From Neobacillus niacini (GTDB taxonomy: Bacteria; Bacillota; Bacilli; Bacillales; Cytobacillaceae), in the NCBI RefSeq assembly GCF_023715415.1, contig NZ_JAMBOB010000009.1, forward strand, positions 62,001 to 126,000: a stretch of DNA of 64,000 nt, written 5' to 3'. The notes beneath the pieces are model-generated. The model made no database searches, had not been told where the DNA came from, and was given only the letters and a program-made list of their open reading frames with translations. Every line of letters starts with the position of its first letter. Position 1 is the first letter of the stretch. The position numbers were made by a program, and so were the translations under genes. This document shows positions 49,943 to 58,907 of this stretch, piece by piece.

Positions 49943-49968
49943 TAGAACTAACAATGGGTTCTAATGTG
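49938..49968 (-). terminator. Terminator of the sugar ABC operon
   Basis: CACATTAGAAC (49938-49948) pairs perfectly with GTTCTAATGTG (49958-49968). Read on the minus strand it is followed by TTTTT, just past the binding-protein stop at 49981. Confidence 0.88.
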
Positions 49969-49980
49969 CTATTATTTGTA

Positions 49981-51273
49981 TTATTTTTTCAATTTAGCCC
50001 ATGTTTCATCGAGAGCCTTCATTGCTTCATTCGCAGATTTTTGTCCGCCTACATAAGCTTGAAGAGCTGCTCCAAATTCCTGTCCTGCACCATCTGGATA
50101 TTTCATGAACTGCCAAGAATACGTTTTTCCTTCTTGAGAGTATTTTTGAATTTCTGCTCCAAGTGGACCGATATCTTCAGCTTTTGCTTCGATTGTCTTA
50201 AAGGCTGGGATATATTTGAACTCTTTCACTAATGCTTCTTTACCTTCTTCAGAAGTTACCATCCAATTTAAGAAATCCAATGCTGCTTTTTTGTCTGCAT
50301 CTGGTGCTCCATTGTGAACAACCCAGTTTGTTGGTACGTCGACCATTAACTTATCTGCTTGAGATGCATCATCGTTTAGCGCCATTGGGATAAATCCAAC
50401 TTCCATGTTAGGAGAAATTTTATCTAGCATTGGCTGAATCCAGTTACCCTGCTGGATCATCGCAGCCTCTCCGCTTGCAAATAGTGTAACCTGGGTATTA
50501 TAGTCCGTTGTTAATGGATTTTTGTTGCCATATTTCATGGTTAGGTCTACTAGCTTAAAGTAATTTTCGAAGTGTTCATTGCCTTCAATTTTAGTGGTAC
50601 CTTCGTTCAGTCCATTAATAAATGTATCTGCGTCATCCTGGTAGGCAAATGGAACATTTAATCCATGGTTTGCTAATACCCACCACTCGCCGTAACCAAT
50701 TGAAAAAGGAGTAATGCCGGCATCTTGTAATTTTTTCGCTGCGTCTTCTAATTCGGAAAAAGTAGTTGGAAGTTCTGTGATACCAGCTTGTTTAAATAAC
50801 TTTTTATTATATGCAAAACCATAGCCTTCCATATTCACAGGCTGACCATAGATCTTCCCATCGATTGTCATTGGCGCTAATGCAGTTTCATAAGCATCCT
50901 TTACCCATGGCTGATTCGATAAATCTTCAAACTTATCCTGCCATGTCAGAGCTTCTTGATAACCGCCGTTGCCAAAGATATCAGGTGCTTTGTTCGAGGC
51001 GAACTTTGCTTTTAGGGCTGCAGAACCGTCTGCTCCGCCGCCGACTGATTCAATGTTGAAGGTAACATTTGGATGCTCTTTTGTATATTTGTCTGTTAAC
51101 GCTTTTAATTGATCGGCGATTTCAACCTTTCCATTAAAAAGATCAACAACTACTTTATCTTCCTTGCCTTCGCTATTCTTCTTATCTCCAGATGCACTGT
51201 CGCTGCTGCATGCTGATAAAAGAAGTGATGCGGATAATAGACCTGCTGCGATTGAATACTTTTTAATAGCCAT
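49981..51273 (-). CDS. Sugar ABC transporter substrate-binding lipoprotein
   Basis: This 430-residue family-1 extracellular solute-binding protein has a signal peptide and lipobox LLSAC (Cys near residue 21). The mature part has DKYTKEHPNVTFNIESVGGGADG, ASNKAPDIFGNGGYQEA and IYGQPVNMEGYGFAYNKKLFKQAGI, as in oligosaccharide-binding proteins. The start at 51273 has GGGGGAAG in front; an upstream ATG at 51366 overlaps the permease gene. It is the third gene of a minus-strand operon (two permeases first). Confidence 0.9.
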   Translation of the reverse strand: MAIKKYSIAAGLLSASLLLSACSSDSASGDKKNSEGKEDKVVVDLFNGKVEIADQLKALTDKYTKEHPNVTFNIESVGGGADGSAALKAKFASNKAPDIFGNGGYQEALTWQDKFEDLSNQPWVKDAYETALAPMTIDGKIYGQPVNMEGYGFAYNKKLFKQAGITELPTTFSELEDAAKKLQDAGITPFSIGYGEWWVLANHGLNVPFAYQDDADTFINGLNEGTTKIEGNEHFENYFKLVDLTMKYGNKNPLTTDYNTQVTLFASGEAAMIQQGNWIQPMLDKISPNMEVGFIPMALNDDASQADKLMVDVPTNWVVHNGAPDADKKAALDFLNWMVTSEEGKEALVKEFKYIPAFKTIEAKAEDIGPLGAEIQKYSQEGKTYSWQFMKYPDGAGQEFGAALQAYVGGQKSANEAMKALDETWAKLKK

Positions 51274-51349
51274 TTTTCTTCCCCCTAGTACTATTTTTAT
51301 TTTATAGATCTCTGCTGACTTATGCAGCCAACAGAGGGTGTCCACGTTG

Positions 51350-52177
51350 TTACTTAATCGATCCACTGGTAATTCCTTGAATAATGTGTTTCTGCATGGT
51401 AAAGAAGAAGATTAATAACGGAATAATCCCGATTACTAATGCTGCAAGTGCTAAATCCCATTGCTTTGTATACTGTCCAAAGAAGAAGAAGGTCGCTAAT
51501 GGAATGGTCCTAAGCTCTGGATCCTGAAGGACAAGTGATGGTAATAAGAAGTCATTCCAGATCCATAGGCTGTTTAAGATGACGATTGTCACCGTAATGG
51601 ATTTTAATAATGGGAAAACAATTCTCCAGAACACGCCAAACCGTGAACAGCCGTCAATGATTGCTGCTTCTTCAAGCTCTAACGGAATCCCTTTAATAAA
51701 ACCGTGATATAAGAAGATGGTCATACCTGATCCAAAACCTAAATACATAAAGACAAGACCCCAGATACTGTTTAAAATACCCAAGTTACCGGCTGTTTTG
51801 ATAAGTGGAATCATGATTGACTGAAATGGAATAATCATTGCGGCAACGAATGTCATGAAAATGATATTGCTAATTTTCTTTTTGGTTCTTACGAGCATGT
51901 ACGCTGCCATCGAACAAAAGATAACGAGAACGATATTACTAGCAATGGTGATGATTAACGAGTTTTTAAATACAAGTAAGAAGTCTAGTTTTTCGAATGC
52001 ATTAACATAGTTATCGAATATTAGCACTTTCGGCAGGGCCGATGTATTGGTTAAAATCTCAGCAAATGATTTCAGGGAGTTTGAAAACACATAATAGAAG
52101 GGGACTAAAAAGACAAGTCCGACCAGGATTGCAAGGATTTCAACAATGGATGTTTTCCATGTATACCTGTTGCCCAT
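51350..52177 (-). CDS. Sugar ABC transporter permease, MalG/UgpE type
   Basis: This 275-residue protein has six membrane helices and the EAA loop (ELEEAAIIDGCSRFGVFWRIVFPLLK) that contacts the ATPase. It overlaps the preceding permease by one base (TAATG). It forms the translocation pore with its partner. Confidence 0.92.
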   Translation of the reverse strand: MGNRYTWKTSIVEILAILVGLVFLVPFYYVFSNSLKSFAEILTNTSALPKVLIFDNYVNAFEKLDFLLVFKNSLIITIASNIVLVIFCSMAAYMLVRTKKKISNIIFMTFVAAMIIPFQSIMIPLIKTAGNLGILNSIWGLVFMYLGFGSGMTIFLYHGFIKGIPLELEEAAIIDGCSRFGVFWRIVFPLLKSITVTIVILNSLWIWNDFLLPSLVLQDPELRTIPLATFFFFGQYTKQWDLALAALVIGIIPLLIFFFTMQKHIIQGITSGSIK

Positions 52178-53145
52178 TAGGATTCAACCTCCTTTTTCTT
52201 TGAAATCGTAACTTGAATGACGGTAATCGCTGCCACGACAATGAAGAAAATTAATGCTTTTGCCTCACCAATACCGTAACGGTTATTAACAAAGGCCTCT
52301 GTATAAATGTTGAGTGCCAGCATTTCTGTTGATTTAAATGGACCGCCATTTGTCAACGACAGGTTTGCATCAAAGACTTTAAAAGATGATGCCGTTGTTA
52401 AAAATAAACAAATAGTGACAGCTGGTGCAACAAGCGGCATTGTAATATGGCGAAGAATCTGAAATCTATTGGCCCCGTCAATTCTAGCTGCTTCAATTAA
52501 TTCCTGCGGGACATTTTGCAATGCTGCAATATAGATAATCATAATGTAGCCTGCTCCCTGCCAAAGACTAACAATGACAATTCCCCAGAATGCCGTTTCC
52601 GCATCCCCTAACCATGCTAACTCAAAAAGAGGAATCCCTGTTAACTCTCCTATTGATGCAAATCCTTTTACAAAAATAAACTGCCAGATAAATCCTAAAA
52701 TCAATCCGCCGATTAAGTTTGGCATGAAGAAAACGGTACGTAAAAGATTTCTCGTTTTTAACCTTTGTGCAACAAGTAATGCTAATCCAAAACCAATGAC
52801 ATTGGTTAGGATAATGGAAACGACTGTATATTTTGTTGTTAGCATAAATGATTGTTGAAATTGCTTGTCCTCTGAAAATAGGTATGTAAAATTATCCAAT
52901 CCTACCCATTTGACGGTTCCTGTTATCCCGTTCCAATCTGTAAAAGCATAATAAATACCTGTAACGAAGGGGATTAATACGATCAGTGTGAACGCTAACA
53001 ACACTGGTCCGACAAATAGGGTAAATAACCCTGCCTCTTTCCATTTCTTCTTATTCATAAAAGAAACAGACGCAGAAACTTTCATGCTTTTTTGTTTGGT
53101 GATGGCTGACCCCTTTACTGTATCCAGTTTACTTTCGTTATTCAT
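52177..53145 (-). CDS. Sugar ABC transporter permease, MalF/UgpA type
   Basis: This protein of about 322 residues has six membrane helices after a polar N-terminal tail, and the EAA loop ELIEAARIDGANRFQILRHITMPLV. The frame begins at 53160, but GGAGGTG lies six bases before the ATG at 53145. It is the first gene of the operon; no ATPase is encoded, so it must borrow a shared one such as MsmX. The kinase gene of the divergent two-component pair starts opposite. Confidence 0.9.
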   Translation of the reverse strand: MNNESKLDTVKGSAITKQKSMKVSASVSFMNKKKWKEAGLFTLFVGPVLLAFTLIVLIPFVTGIYYAFTDWNGITGTVKWVGLDNFTYLFSEDKQFQQSFMLTTKYTVVSIILTNVIGFGLALLVAQRLKTRNLLRTVFFMPNLIGGLILGFIWQFIFVKGFASIGELTGIPLFELAWLGDAETAFWGIVIVSLWQGAGYIMIIYIAALQNVPQELIEAARIDGANRFQILRHITMPLVAPAVTICLFLTTASSFKVFDANLSLTNGGPFKSTEMLALNIYTEAFVNNRYGIGEAKALIFFIVVAAITVIQVTISKKKEVES

Positions 53146-53189
53146 TCTCTGCACCTCCATAACTTTATTTTAGTGATTACGGAAAATTA

Positions 53190-53203
53190 TGAAAGGGTTT
53201 ACA
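53190..53203. promoter_or_regulatory. Variant cre-like motif between the ABC operon and YesM-like gene
   Basis: TGAAAGGGTTTACA is the same CG-to-GG variant of cre that occurs behind the ROK operators. It lies in the divergent promoter region and could serve either gene. Confidence 0.45.
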
Positions 53204-53336
53204 TTGACCAATAGGGTGGAAAATATTGAACTATCAAAATATTGAGCCATTAAAAATAAAACTGTGCTACAATGTTCTAAAAATAATGGTAAGGGGGAAG
53301 GTTAGTTTTCTACTAATTTTAACTAGCCAGAACGAT

Positions 53337-55157
53337 ATGGGATGGAGTATACGGAAAAAACTGATTATCTTCTTACTTTTAGCTACCGTTGTCCCTTTTG
53401 GAAGTTCCATTGGTATTACTTACTTTCACACGACAAAGTCACTTGATGAACGTTTTGTTTCTACCAATCACGAGTTGATTGAAAAAGGAGAAGAAGAACT
53501 GACTACTTATTTAAACGATGTAGCGCAAATGTCATCTGTTCTTTATAGGTATACACCATTTATGAATGTGATGAGAGAGGGTATCTCACAGAACATTAGT
53601 AGTAATCAAGAAGAAATACGGAGAGCACTTGCTTACATATTCAATTCTCGTCCTGAAATTGAACAGATGCATCTATATATTGACCGAGATAAAGAATCCT
53701 ACACGAATTATCATTCAAGAATTAGCGGCAGGGCGAAGTATGAGGATGTATTTTCACATCCCTACTATTACCAATTAATGCGGGTACCCGGTTTTTCAAT
53801 TGCTGAACCACCACATGAAATCTATAGTTATAACGATATATCTGTAATTCCAAATTCGGAGAAAAAAGCTGTATTAAGTTTCCATAATATCATTCGAGAT
53901 GTTCCGTTAGAGAGATTTTTAGGCTTTTTATCGATTGATATTAATCTTTCAAAAATAAGTGCCATTTCCGAACGTTTGTATACGAAAGATTCAGAGGATT
54001 TTTATATTATGGATGAAAATGACATAATTATATACTCTTCCAATGAAATAGAGCTTGGAAAGGTCAATAATGAAAAGTGGTTTGAGCAGGTGAAGAAGGA
54101 GCCGGAAGGCGGGAAAAGTCTTGAATGGAAGGATGAGCAGTTTTCGGGTTTCATCGTCCATGAAAAGTTTTCGGAATCATTTAAAGATTGGTATATGGTG
54201 AAACGAATTCCATACGATGTTCTTTATGAAGGTGCTAGAGAAACAGCCTTAATTAACATTTTGATTGGTTTGATTACACTTGTATTTGCTTTACTTGGAA
54301 CCCTGTTTGTTTCCTTTAAGCTCACTGCACCTATAAAGGTGTTAATTCGAAATATGAAAAAAGTTGAGAATGGTGAATTCAAGGCTGATTTTGATACGCT
54401 CGGGACGGATGAAATTGGCATGCTGGGAAGGCATTTTAAATTGATGATTACCAAAATCGATGAATTAATTGAAAGAGAATATAAATTGGAGATTGAAAAT
54501 AAAGCATCGCAGCTGCGGGTGCTGCAATCGCAAATTAATCCGCATTTCCTGTATAACGCTTTTCAGTCTATTGGAACATTGGCGCTCAAGTCTAAAGCGG
54601 TTCCGGTTTATACCCTCCTCACTTCTTTATCAAATATCATGAGATACAGCATGAATATGAAGGACGATATTGTTCCGTTTACAGCAGAGCTGAGTCATGT
54701 TAGATCATACCTATTATTGCAAAAACAGCGATTTGACGAGCAGTTTGATTTTGAACTGAATATCGAGGAAGAAGTCAAAGAGATACTCGTTCCAAAAATG
54801 ATTTTACAGCCCATTGTGGAGAATTGTTTTAAGCATGGCTTTGATCAAGAGGTAGAAAAAGCAAGGATTCAAATGGAGGCCATCTTCAAGAATGACAATC
54901 AGGTATGGATTCAAGTGAAGGATAATGGAACCGGCCCAAGCGATGAGCAACTTGAAAAAATCCGACTTGAACTGTTCTATGGCATTTCAAAAGAAGAAAA
55001 GCAAAGAGAAGCAATTGGGCTGAAAAATATTTTTGACCGATTGCAGATTTATTATCATAATCAGGCAAACATGTCTGTTAACCGCAATGCAGAAGGCGGT
55101 TTTACGGTTACAATCGTGATTCCAAAGGTAATGCCGAAAGAGGTGGAACATTCATGA
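53337..55157 (+). CDS. Sensor histidine kinase, YesM-like (2)
   Basis: This protein of about 606 residues has two membrane helices, an extracytoplasmic sensor of about 270 residues, HAMP, and the His_kinase domain with LQSQINPHFLYNAFQSIGTLALK (His site) and ATPase motifs (VENCFKHGF, VKDNGTG, GLKNIFDRL). The frame opens at 53226, but homologues of this type start directly before the first helix, as does MGWSIRKKLIIFLL at 53337; no ribosome binding site clearly decides. It is divergent from the sugar ABC operon that it probably controls. Confidence 0.82.
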   Translation: MGWSIRKKLIIFLLLATVVPFGSSIGITYFHTTKSLDERFVSTNHELIEKGEEELTTYLNDVAQMSSVLYRYTPFMNVMREGISQNISSNQEEIRRALAYIFNSRPEIEQMHLYIDRDKESYTNYHSRISGRAKYEDVFSHPYYYQLMRVPGFSIAEPPHEIYSYNDISVIPNSEKKAVLSFHNIIRDVPLERFLGFLSIDINLSKISAISERLYTKDSEDFYIMDENDIIIYSSNEIELGKVNNEKWFEQVKKEPEGGKSLEWKDEQFSGFIVHEKFSESFKDWYMVKRIPYDVLYEGARETALINILIGLITLVFALLGTLFVSFKLTAPIKVLIRNMKKVENGEFKADFDTLGTDEIGMLGRHFKLMITKIDELIEREYKLEIENKASQLRVLQSQINPHFLYNAFQSIGTLALKSKAVPVYTLLTSLSNIMRYSMNMKDDIVPFTAELSHVRSYLLLQKQRFDEQFDFELNIEEEVKEILVPKMILQPIVENCFKHGFDQEVEKARIQMEAIFKNDNQVWIQVKDNGTGPSDEQLEKIRLELFYGISKEEKQREAIGLKNIFDRLQIYYHNQANMSVNRNAEGGFTVTIVIPKVMPKEVEHS

Positions 55158-56743
55158 AGGCGTTAATTGTTGATGATGAAAAACATGTGCGAGAAGGCAT
55201 TAAGATACTAGCTGATTGGGAACAAAATGGAATTCAAGAAATATATGAGGCAGGAAACGGTGAAGAAGCTATTCAGCTTATCCAAACCGTTCGGCCAGAG
55301 ATTATTTTCTCAGATATGAAGATGCCAAAAATGGATGGAACTCAGCTTTTACAATGGATAAAAGAAAATCAACCAGACAGTAAGACAATTGTGGTGACTG
55401 GCTACGATGACTATCATTATATGAGAAAGGCGATCCATTTCGGCAGTTCTGACTATCTCTTAAAGCCTATCGAACCGGAAATTCTAAATCAAACATTGGA
55501 AAAAGCGGTTAATGAATGGAAGAAAGAAGAAGCTGACAGGCAGAGGAAAGAAAATAGCTCACTGCTGATTAATGAAATGACTCCTGTTTATCGAGATCGC
55601 AAACTAACACAGCTAGTGAATAGCGATCAATTCCAGAAAGATTTATTTGAAGAACTCGGCTGGTTAAAACAGTCACGAGATTACATAGTCGCCCTAGTCC
55701 GAGTTAACGGAAAAACAATGGAGGCATTTGAAGGAGATCGAGATTTAACCTACTTTGCGATTTTGAATATTATTAACGAAATCATGAAGGAAAATGGAAG
55801 TGGAATTGGGTTTCGTTACTTATCTAAAAAACTTGAAATTGTACTAATTTTTTGGGACAAGTTCGAGTTAGTAGAAGAGATTTTAGTAAGTATCTATAAG
55901 ACGCTAAAAAATATGTTAGATATCTCTTGTCCGATTGCTGTCGGGAAAGCTGTAAATAATAGTTCCAAGTTGATAGATTCTTATCACCATGCGAGAAAAG
56001 TTTTATTAAATAGAAATATATTGAATGATAGTGTAAATAGAGTCTATATGTCGGATTTAGAGGCAGCTCCCTCATTAAAGAGTTTGATTGTATATTCTTC
56101 AGATATTGAATTGGCTATCCAAACGGGAGAAATTGGGGCTTTTAAAGAATTAATGAATCGAATCGAAAAGGACATTACAGAAATGGAATACTTATCTGTA
56201 AAACAGGTGATGAATTTAGAAACTGAGTATTTGGTCATCAGCAATAAGTGGTTTAAACAGTACAATCTTTCATTTAGGGCACCAGAAGATATTGAACAGC
56301 GGGTTGATTTATTTTTTGATTCAAACGGAATGTTTAGACTTAAAGAGTATAAAGAGAGAAAAAGGCGTGAAATGGCTGTTTTTTTGAAAAAAGTAAAGAA
56401 AAGCACACTGCGAAAAAGTAATAATATCATTACTGATATTGAAAAGTACCTTCAGGAAAATTTTGACCGGGATGTAAAGCTGCAGGAGATTTCAGACAAT
56501 TTTTATATCAGTAGAGAATATATCTCTAGGAAATTTAAACAGGAATTCAATGAGAACATTTCAGATTACATTGTAAGAATCAGAATGGATAAAGCAAAGA
56601 CTTTATTGAAGAATAGTCAGTTAAAAATCTATGAGATTGCGGGCATGATTGGCTATCAGGATGACAAGTATTTTCGAAAGGTATTTAAAAAGGTCGAGGG
56701 AATTACTCCAAATAAATATCGAGCAGAATATGTGAAACAGTGA
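55154..56743 (+). CDS. Response regulator with AraC-type domain, YesN-like (2)
   Basis: This 529-residue protein has a receiver domain (ALIVDDEKHVREGI, IIFSDMKMPKMDG with the phospho-Asp, YLLKPI), a long middle region of about 270 residues and a C-terminal AraC helix-turn-helix pair (DVKLQEISDNFYISREYISRKFKQE, KIYEIAGMIGYQDDKYFRKVFKK). It overlaps its kinase gene by four bases. This long form is typical of regulators of sugar ABC operons. Confidence 0.9.
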   Translation: MKALIVDDEKHVREGIKILADWEQNGIQEIYEAGNGEEAIQLIQTVRPEIIFSDMKMPKMDGTQLLQWIKENQPDSKTIVVTGYDDYHYMRKAIHFGSSDYLLKPIEPEILNQTLEKAVNEWKKEEADRQRKENSSLLINEMTPVYRDRKLTQLVNSDQFQKDLFEELGWLKQSRDYIVALVRVNGKTMEAFEGDRDLTYFAILNIINEIMKENGSGIGFRYLSKKLEIVLIFWDKFELVEEILVSIYKTLKNMLDISCPIAVGKAVNNSSKLIDSYHHARKVLLNRNILNDSVNRVYMSDLEAAPSLKSLIVYSSDIELAIQTGEIGAFKELMNRIEKDITEMEYLSVKQVMNLETEYLVISNKWFKQYNLSFRAPEDIEQRVDLFFDSNGMFRLKEYKERKRREMAVFLKKVKKSTLRKSNNIITDIEKYLQENFDRDVKLQEISDNFYISREYISRKFKQEFNENISDYIVRIRMDKAKTLLKNSQLKIYEIAGMIGYQDDKYFRKVFKKVEGITPNKYRAEYVKQ

Positions 56744-56783
56744 TAAGCAGAGATAGGATTCTATGCTCTGCTTATTTTTTTTA
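56743..56783 (+). terminator. Terminator of the second two-component operon
   Basis: ATAAGCAGAG pairs perfectly with CTCTGCTTAT, followed by a long T-run. Confidence 0.9.
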
Positions 56784-56948
56784 CAATAGGAAAAAGAACG
56801 AATTTTTTGTAAATTTATGTATGAATATTTCACTATGTTTATTTACAGGACTTTAATCAAGTCTAAATGGTAAATACATATGTGCTAAACAATTCTCCCG
56901 TACAATTTTATATGTAGTAGCAGACATATAAGAGGGAGATGGGAAAAA

Positions 56949-57776
56949 ATGAAAAAAGCAATTGTGATTGGAGCTGGCCTTGTTTTCAGTTTATTATTGA
57001 GTCCTTTTCAACAGGCTTTTGCAGCAGAAACAACTGGGGAGTTACGAAAAGTGGATAATGTTGCTCACCGAGGTGCAGCAGGTTATGCACCGGAAACTAC
57101 GATTGCCGCTTTTGATAAAGGCGTCGAAATGAAAGCTGATTATATTGAAATTGATGTCCAAAGAAGCATGGATGGGGAATTGGTCATCATTCATGATACA
57201 ACGGTTGACAGAACAACTGATGGAACAGGAAGTGTGAAGGATTTAGCCTTTGGACAAATCAGAAGCCTTGATGCTGGCAGCTGGAAGGGTGAAGAATTCA
57301 AAGGAGAAAAAATCCCTACCTTCGATGAAATTCTTGACCGTTATCATGGAAAAGTTGGTATTTTAATAGAATTAAAGGCACCTGAGCTTTATCCTGGAAT
57401 TGAAGCACAGGTTGCAAAGAAATTAAAAGAACGAAACCTCGATAAACCGCAAAATGAAAAGATCATTATTCAATCGTTTAATTTTGAATCTATGAAAAAA
57501 ACAAACAGTTTGCTTCCAAAGGTGCCGATTGGTGTCCTTACATCGAATAGAGCCCACATAACAGAACAAGCTTTGAAAGAATTTGCAACATATGCTGATT
57601 ACTTTAACCCGAGCTATGGAATTGTATCAAAAGAATTGGTTGATCAAGTGCATTCGCTTGGAATGAAAATTCAATCCTGGACGGTTCGCAGTCAAGAAGC
57701 AGCTGATTTCCTTTTAGAAATGAACGTAGATGGAATTATTACGGATTATCCTGATTATGTTGATCCAAGAAAATAG
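56949..57776 (+). CDS. glpQ: Glycerophosphodiester phosphodiesterase, secreted
   Basis: This 275-residue protein has a Sec signal peptide (cleavage near AFAAE, residue 25). The GDPD motifs are NVAHRGAAGYAPETTIAAF (His/Arg and Glu), ADYIEIDVQRSMDGELVIIHD (Glu, Asp, His) and GILIELKAP. It hydrolyses glycerophosphodiesters, or teichoic acid fragments, outside the membrane. It starts after GAGGGAGAT and has its own terminator. Confidence 0.92.
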   Translation: MKKAIVIGAGLVFSLLLSPFQQAFAAETTGELRKVDNVAHRGAAGYAPETTIAAFDKGVEMKADYIEIDVQRSMDGELVIIHDTTVDRTTDGTGSVKDLAFGQIRSLDAGSWKGEEFKGEKIPTFDEILDRYHGKVGILIELKAPELYPGIEAQVAKKLKERNLDKPQNEKIIIQSFNFESMKKTNSLLPKVPIGVLTSNRAHITEQALKEFATYADYFNPSYGIVSKELVDQVHSLGMKIQSWTVRSQEAADFLLEMNVDGIITDYPDYVDPRK

Positions 57777-57790
57777 GACAAACTATTACC

Positions 57791-57822
57791 AAAAGAGGGA
57801 AAGCTTTCATCCCTCTTTTTTG
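57791..57822 (+). terminator. Terminator of glpQ
   Basis: AAAAGAGGG pairs with CCCTCTTTT around a 12-nt loop. Confidence 0.85.
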
Positions 57823-58051
57823 TATTCCAGTCGTCTTCATACACCTGGAAACAACGCCATTCTTCTTATGAAATAACTATTCATTTGTGTGATACGAATA
57901 GTCGTAAAAAAAAACTTCATCATTATAAAAAAATAGTAAAATAGTAGATGTTTTAACTATATAATCTATGTTTAAATGCTGTAAAAGAATGTAAGATGTA
58001 ATCAAATAAGGAAGGTTATTAAAAGCTAAATTCATATGGGAGTTGGTAATT

Positions 58052-58774
58052 ATGGTTAAAGTAACAGTATGGAATGAAAATCGTCACGAACAAAAAAACC
58101 CAGTTGTAAGAGATATTTACCCTAATGGGATTCACGGTACAATCGCTGAATTTTTAGAGGAAAACAGTCATGAAGTATCGACTGCTACTCTAGACGAACC
58201 AGAGCATGGCTTAACGGATGAAGTATTAAACGCTACAGATGTATTAGTTTGGTGGGGACATTTAGCACATGGTGAAGTAAAGGATGAAATTGTTCAAAAG
58301 GTTAAGCAGCGTGTCCTTGACGGCATGGGTCTGATTGTTCTTCATTCCGGGCATTTCTCAAAAATCTTTAAAACATTAATGGGAACAAGCTGTGATTTAA
58401 AATGGCGGGAAGCAGACGAAAAAGAAAGACTTTGGGTCATAAGCCCAAGCCATCCCATTGTAGAAAGTATCTCAGAGTATATTGAATTAGAAAAGGAAGA
58501 AATGTATGGGGAACATTTTGATATCCCACAGCCAGATGAACTAATCTTTACAAGCTGGTTTGAAGGAGGTGAGGTATTCCGCAGCGGTTGTACATACAAT
58601 CGTGGGAATGGAAAAGTATTTTACTTCCGTCCAGGCCATGAAACATATCCTACTTACCACAACAAAGACATTCAACGTGTCATTAGCAATGCAGTGAAAT
58701 GGGCAGAGCCGGTAAAGCGTGAACGTCCAGTCTATGGAAATGCAAAACCATTAGAAGTTATTGCAGGAAAATAA
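58052..58774 (+). CDS. ThuA-domain protein
   Basis: This protein of about 240 residues covers one ThuA (trehalose utilisation) domain, a glutamine-amidotransferase-like fold: [11 protein letters not shown] at the start, [27 protein letters not shown] and [18 protein letters not shown]. ThuA proteins take part in disaccharide metabolism, possibly on 3-keto-sugars; the reaction here is not established. The frame opens at TTG 58043; GGGAG is better spaced for ATG 58052. It lies upstream of the malL-like gene with a terminator in between. Confidence 0.88.
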   Translation: MVKVTVWNENRHEQKNPVVRDIYPNGIHGTIAEFLEENSHEVSTATLDEPEHGLTDEVLNATDVLVWWGHLAHGEVKDEIVQKVKQRVLDGMGLIVLHSGHFSKIFKTLMGTSCDLKWREADEKERLWVISPSHPIVESISEYIELEKEEMYGEHFDIPQPDELIFTSWFEGGEVFRSGCTYNRGNGKVFYFRPGHETYPTYHNKDIQRVISNAVKWAEPVKRERPVYGNAKPLEVIAGK

Positions 58775-58828
58775 AATGGAAAAAATGTTAAGTAGGCGTG
58801 AATATTCCAGATATAGAATTATGAAGAT

Positions 58829-58866
58829 AACTCCTCAGCACCCTATTGGGGTGAGGAGTTTTTTTG
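58829..58866 (+). terminator. Terminator of the ThuA gene
   Basis: AACTCCTCA pairs with TGAGGAGTT, with an inner CCC/GGG stem, then a T-run. Confidence 0.9.
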
Positions 58867-58907
58867 TGTTATAGTATTTTTTATTAAATTGGTGGGAGGG
58901 TAATAGA

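Noticed and set aside
54224-54454. Minus-strand frames inside the two sensor kinase genes and similar shadows elsewhere
   Set aside because: Overlap strong family members completely, without ribosome binding sites or recognisable motifs.
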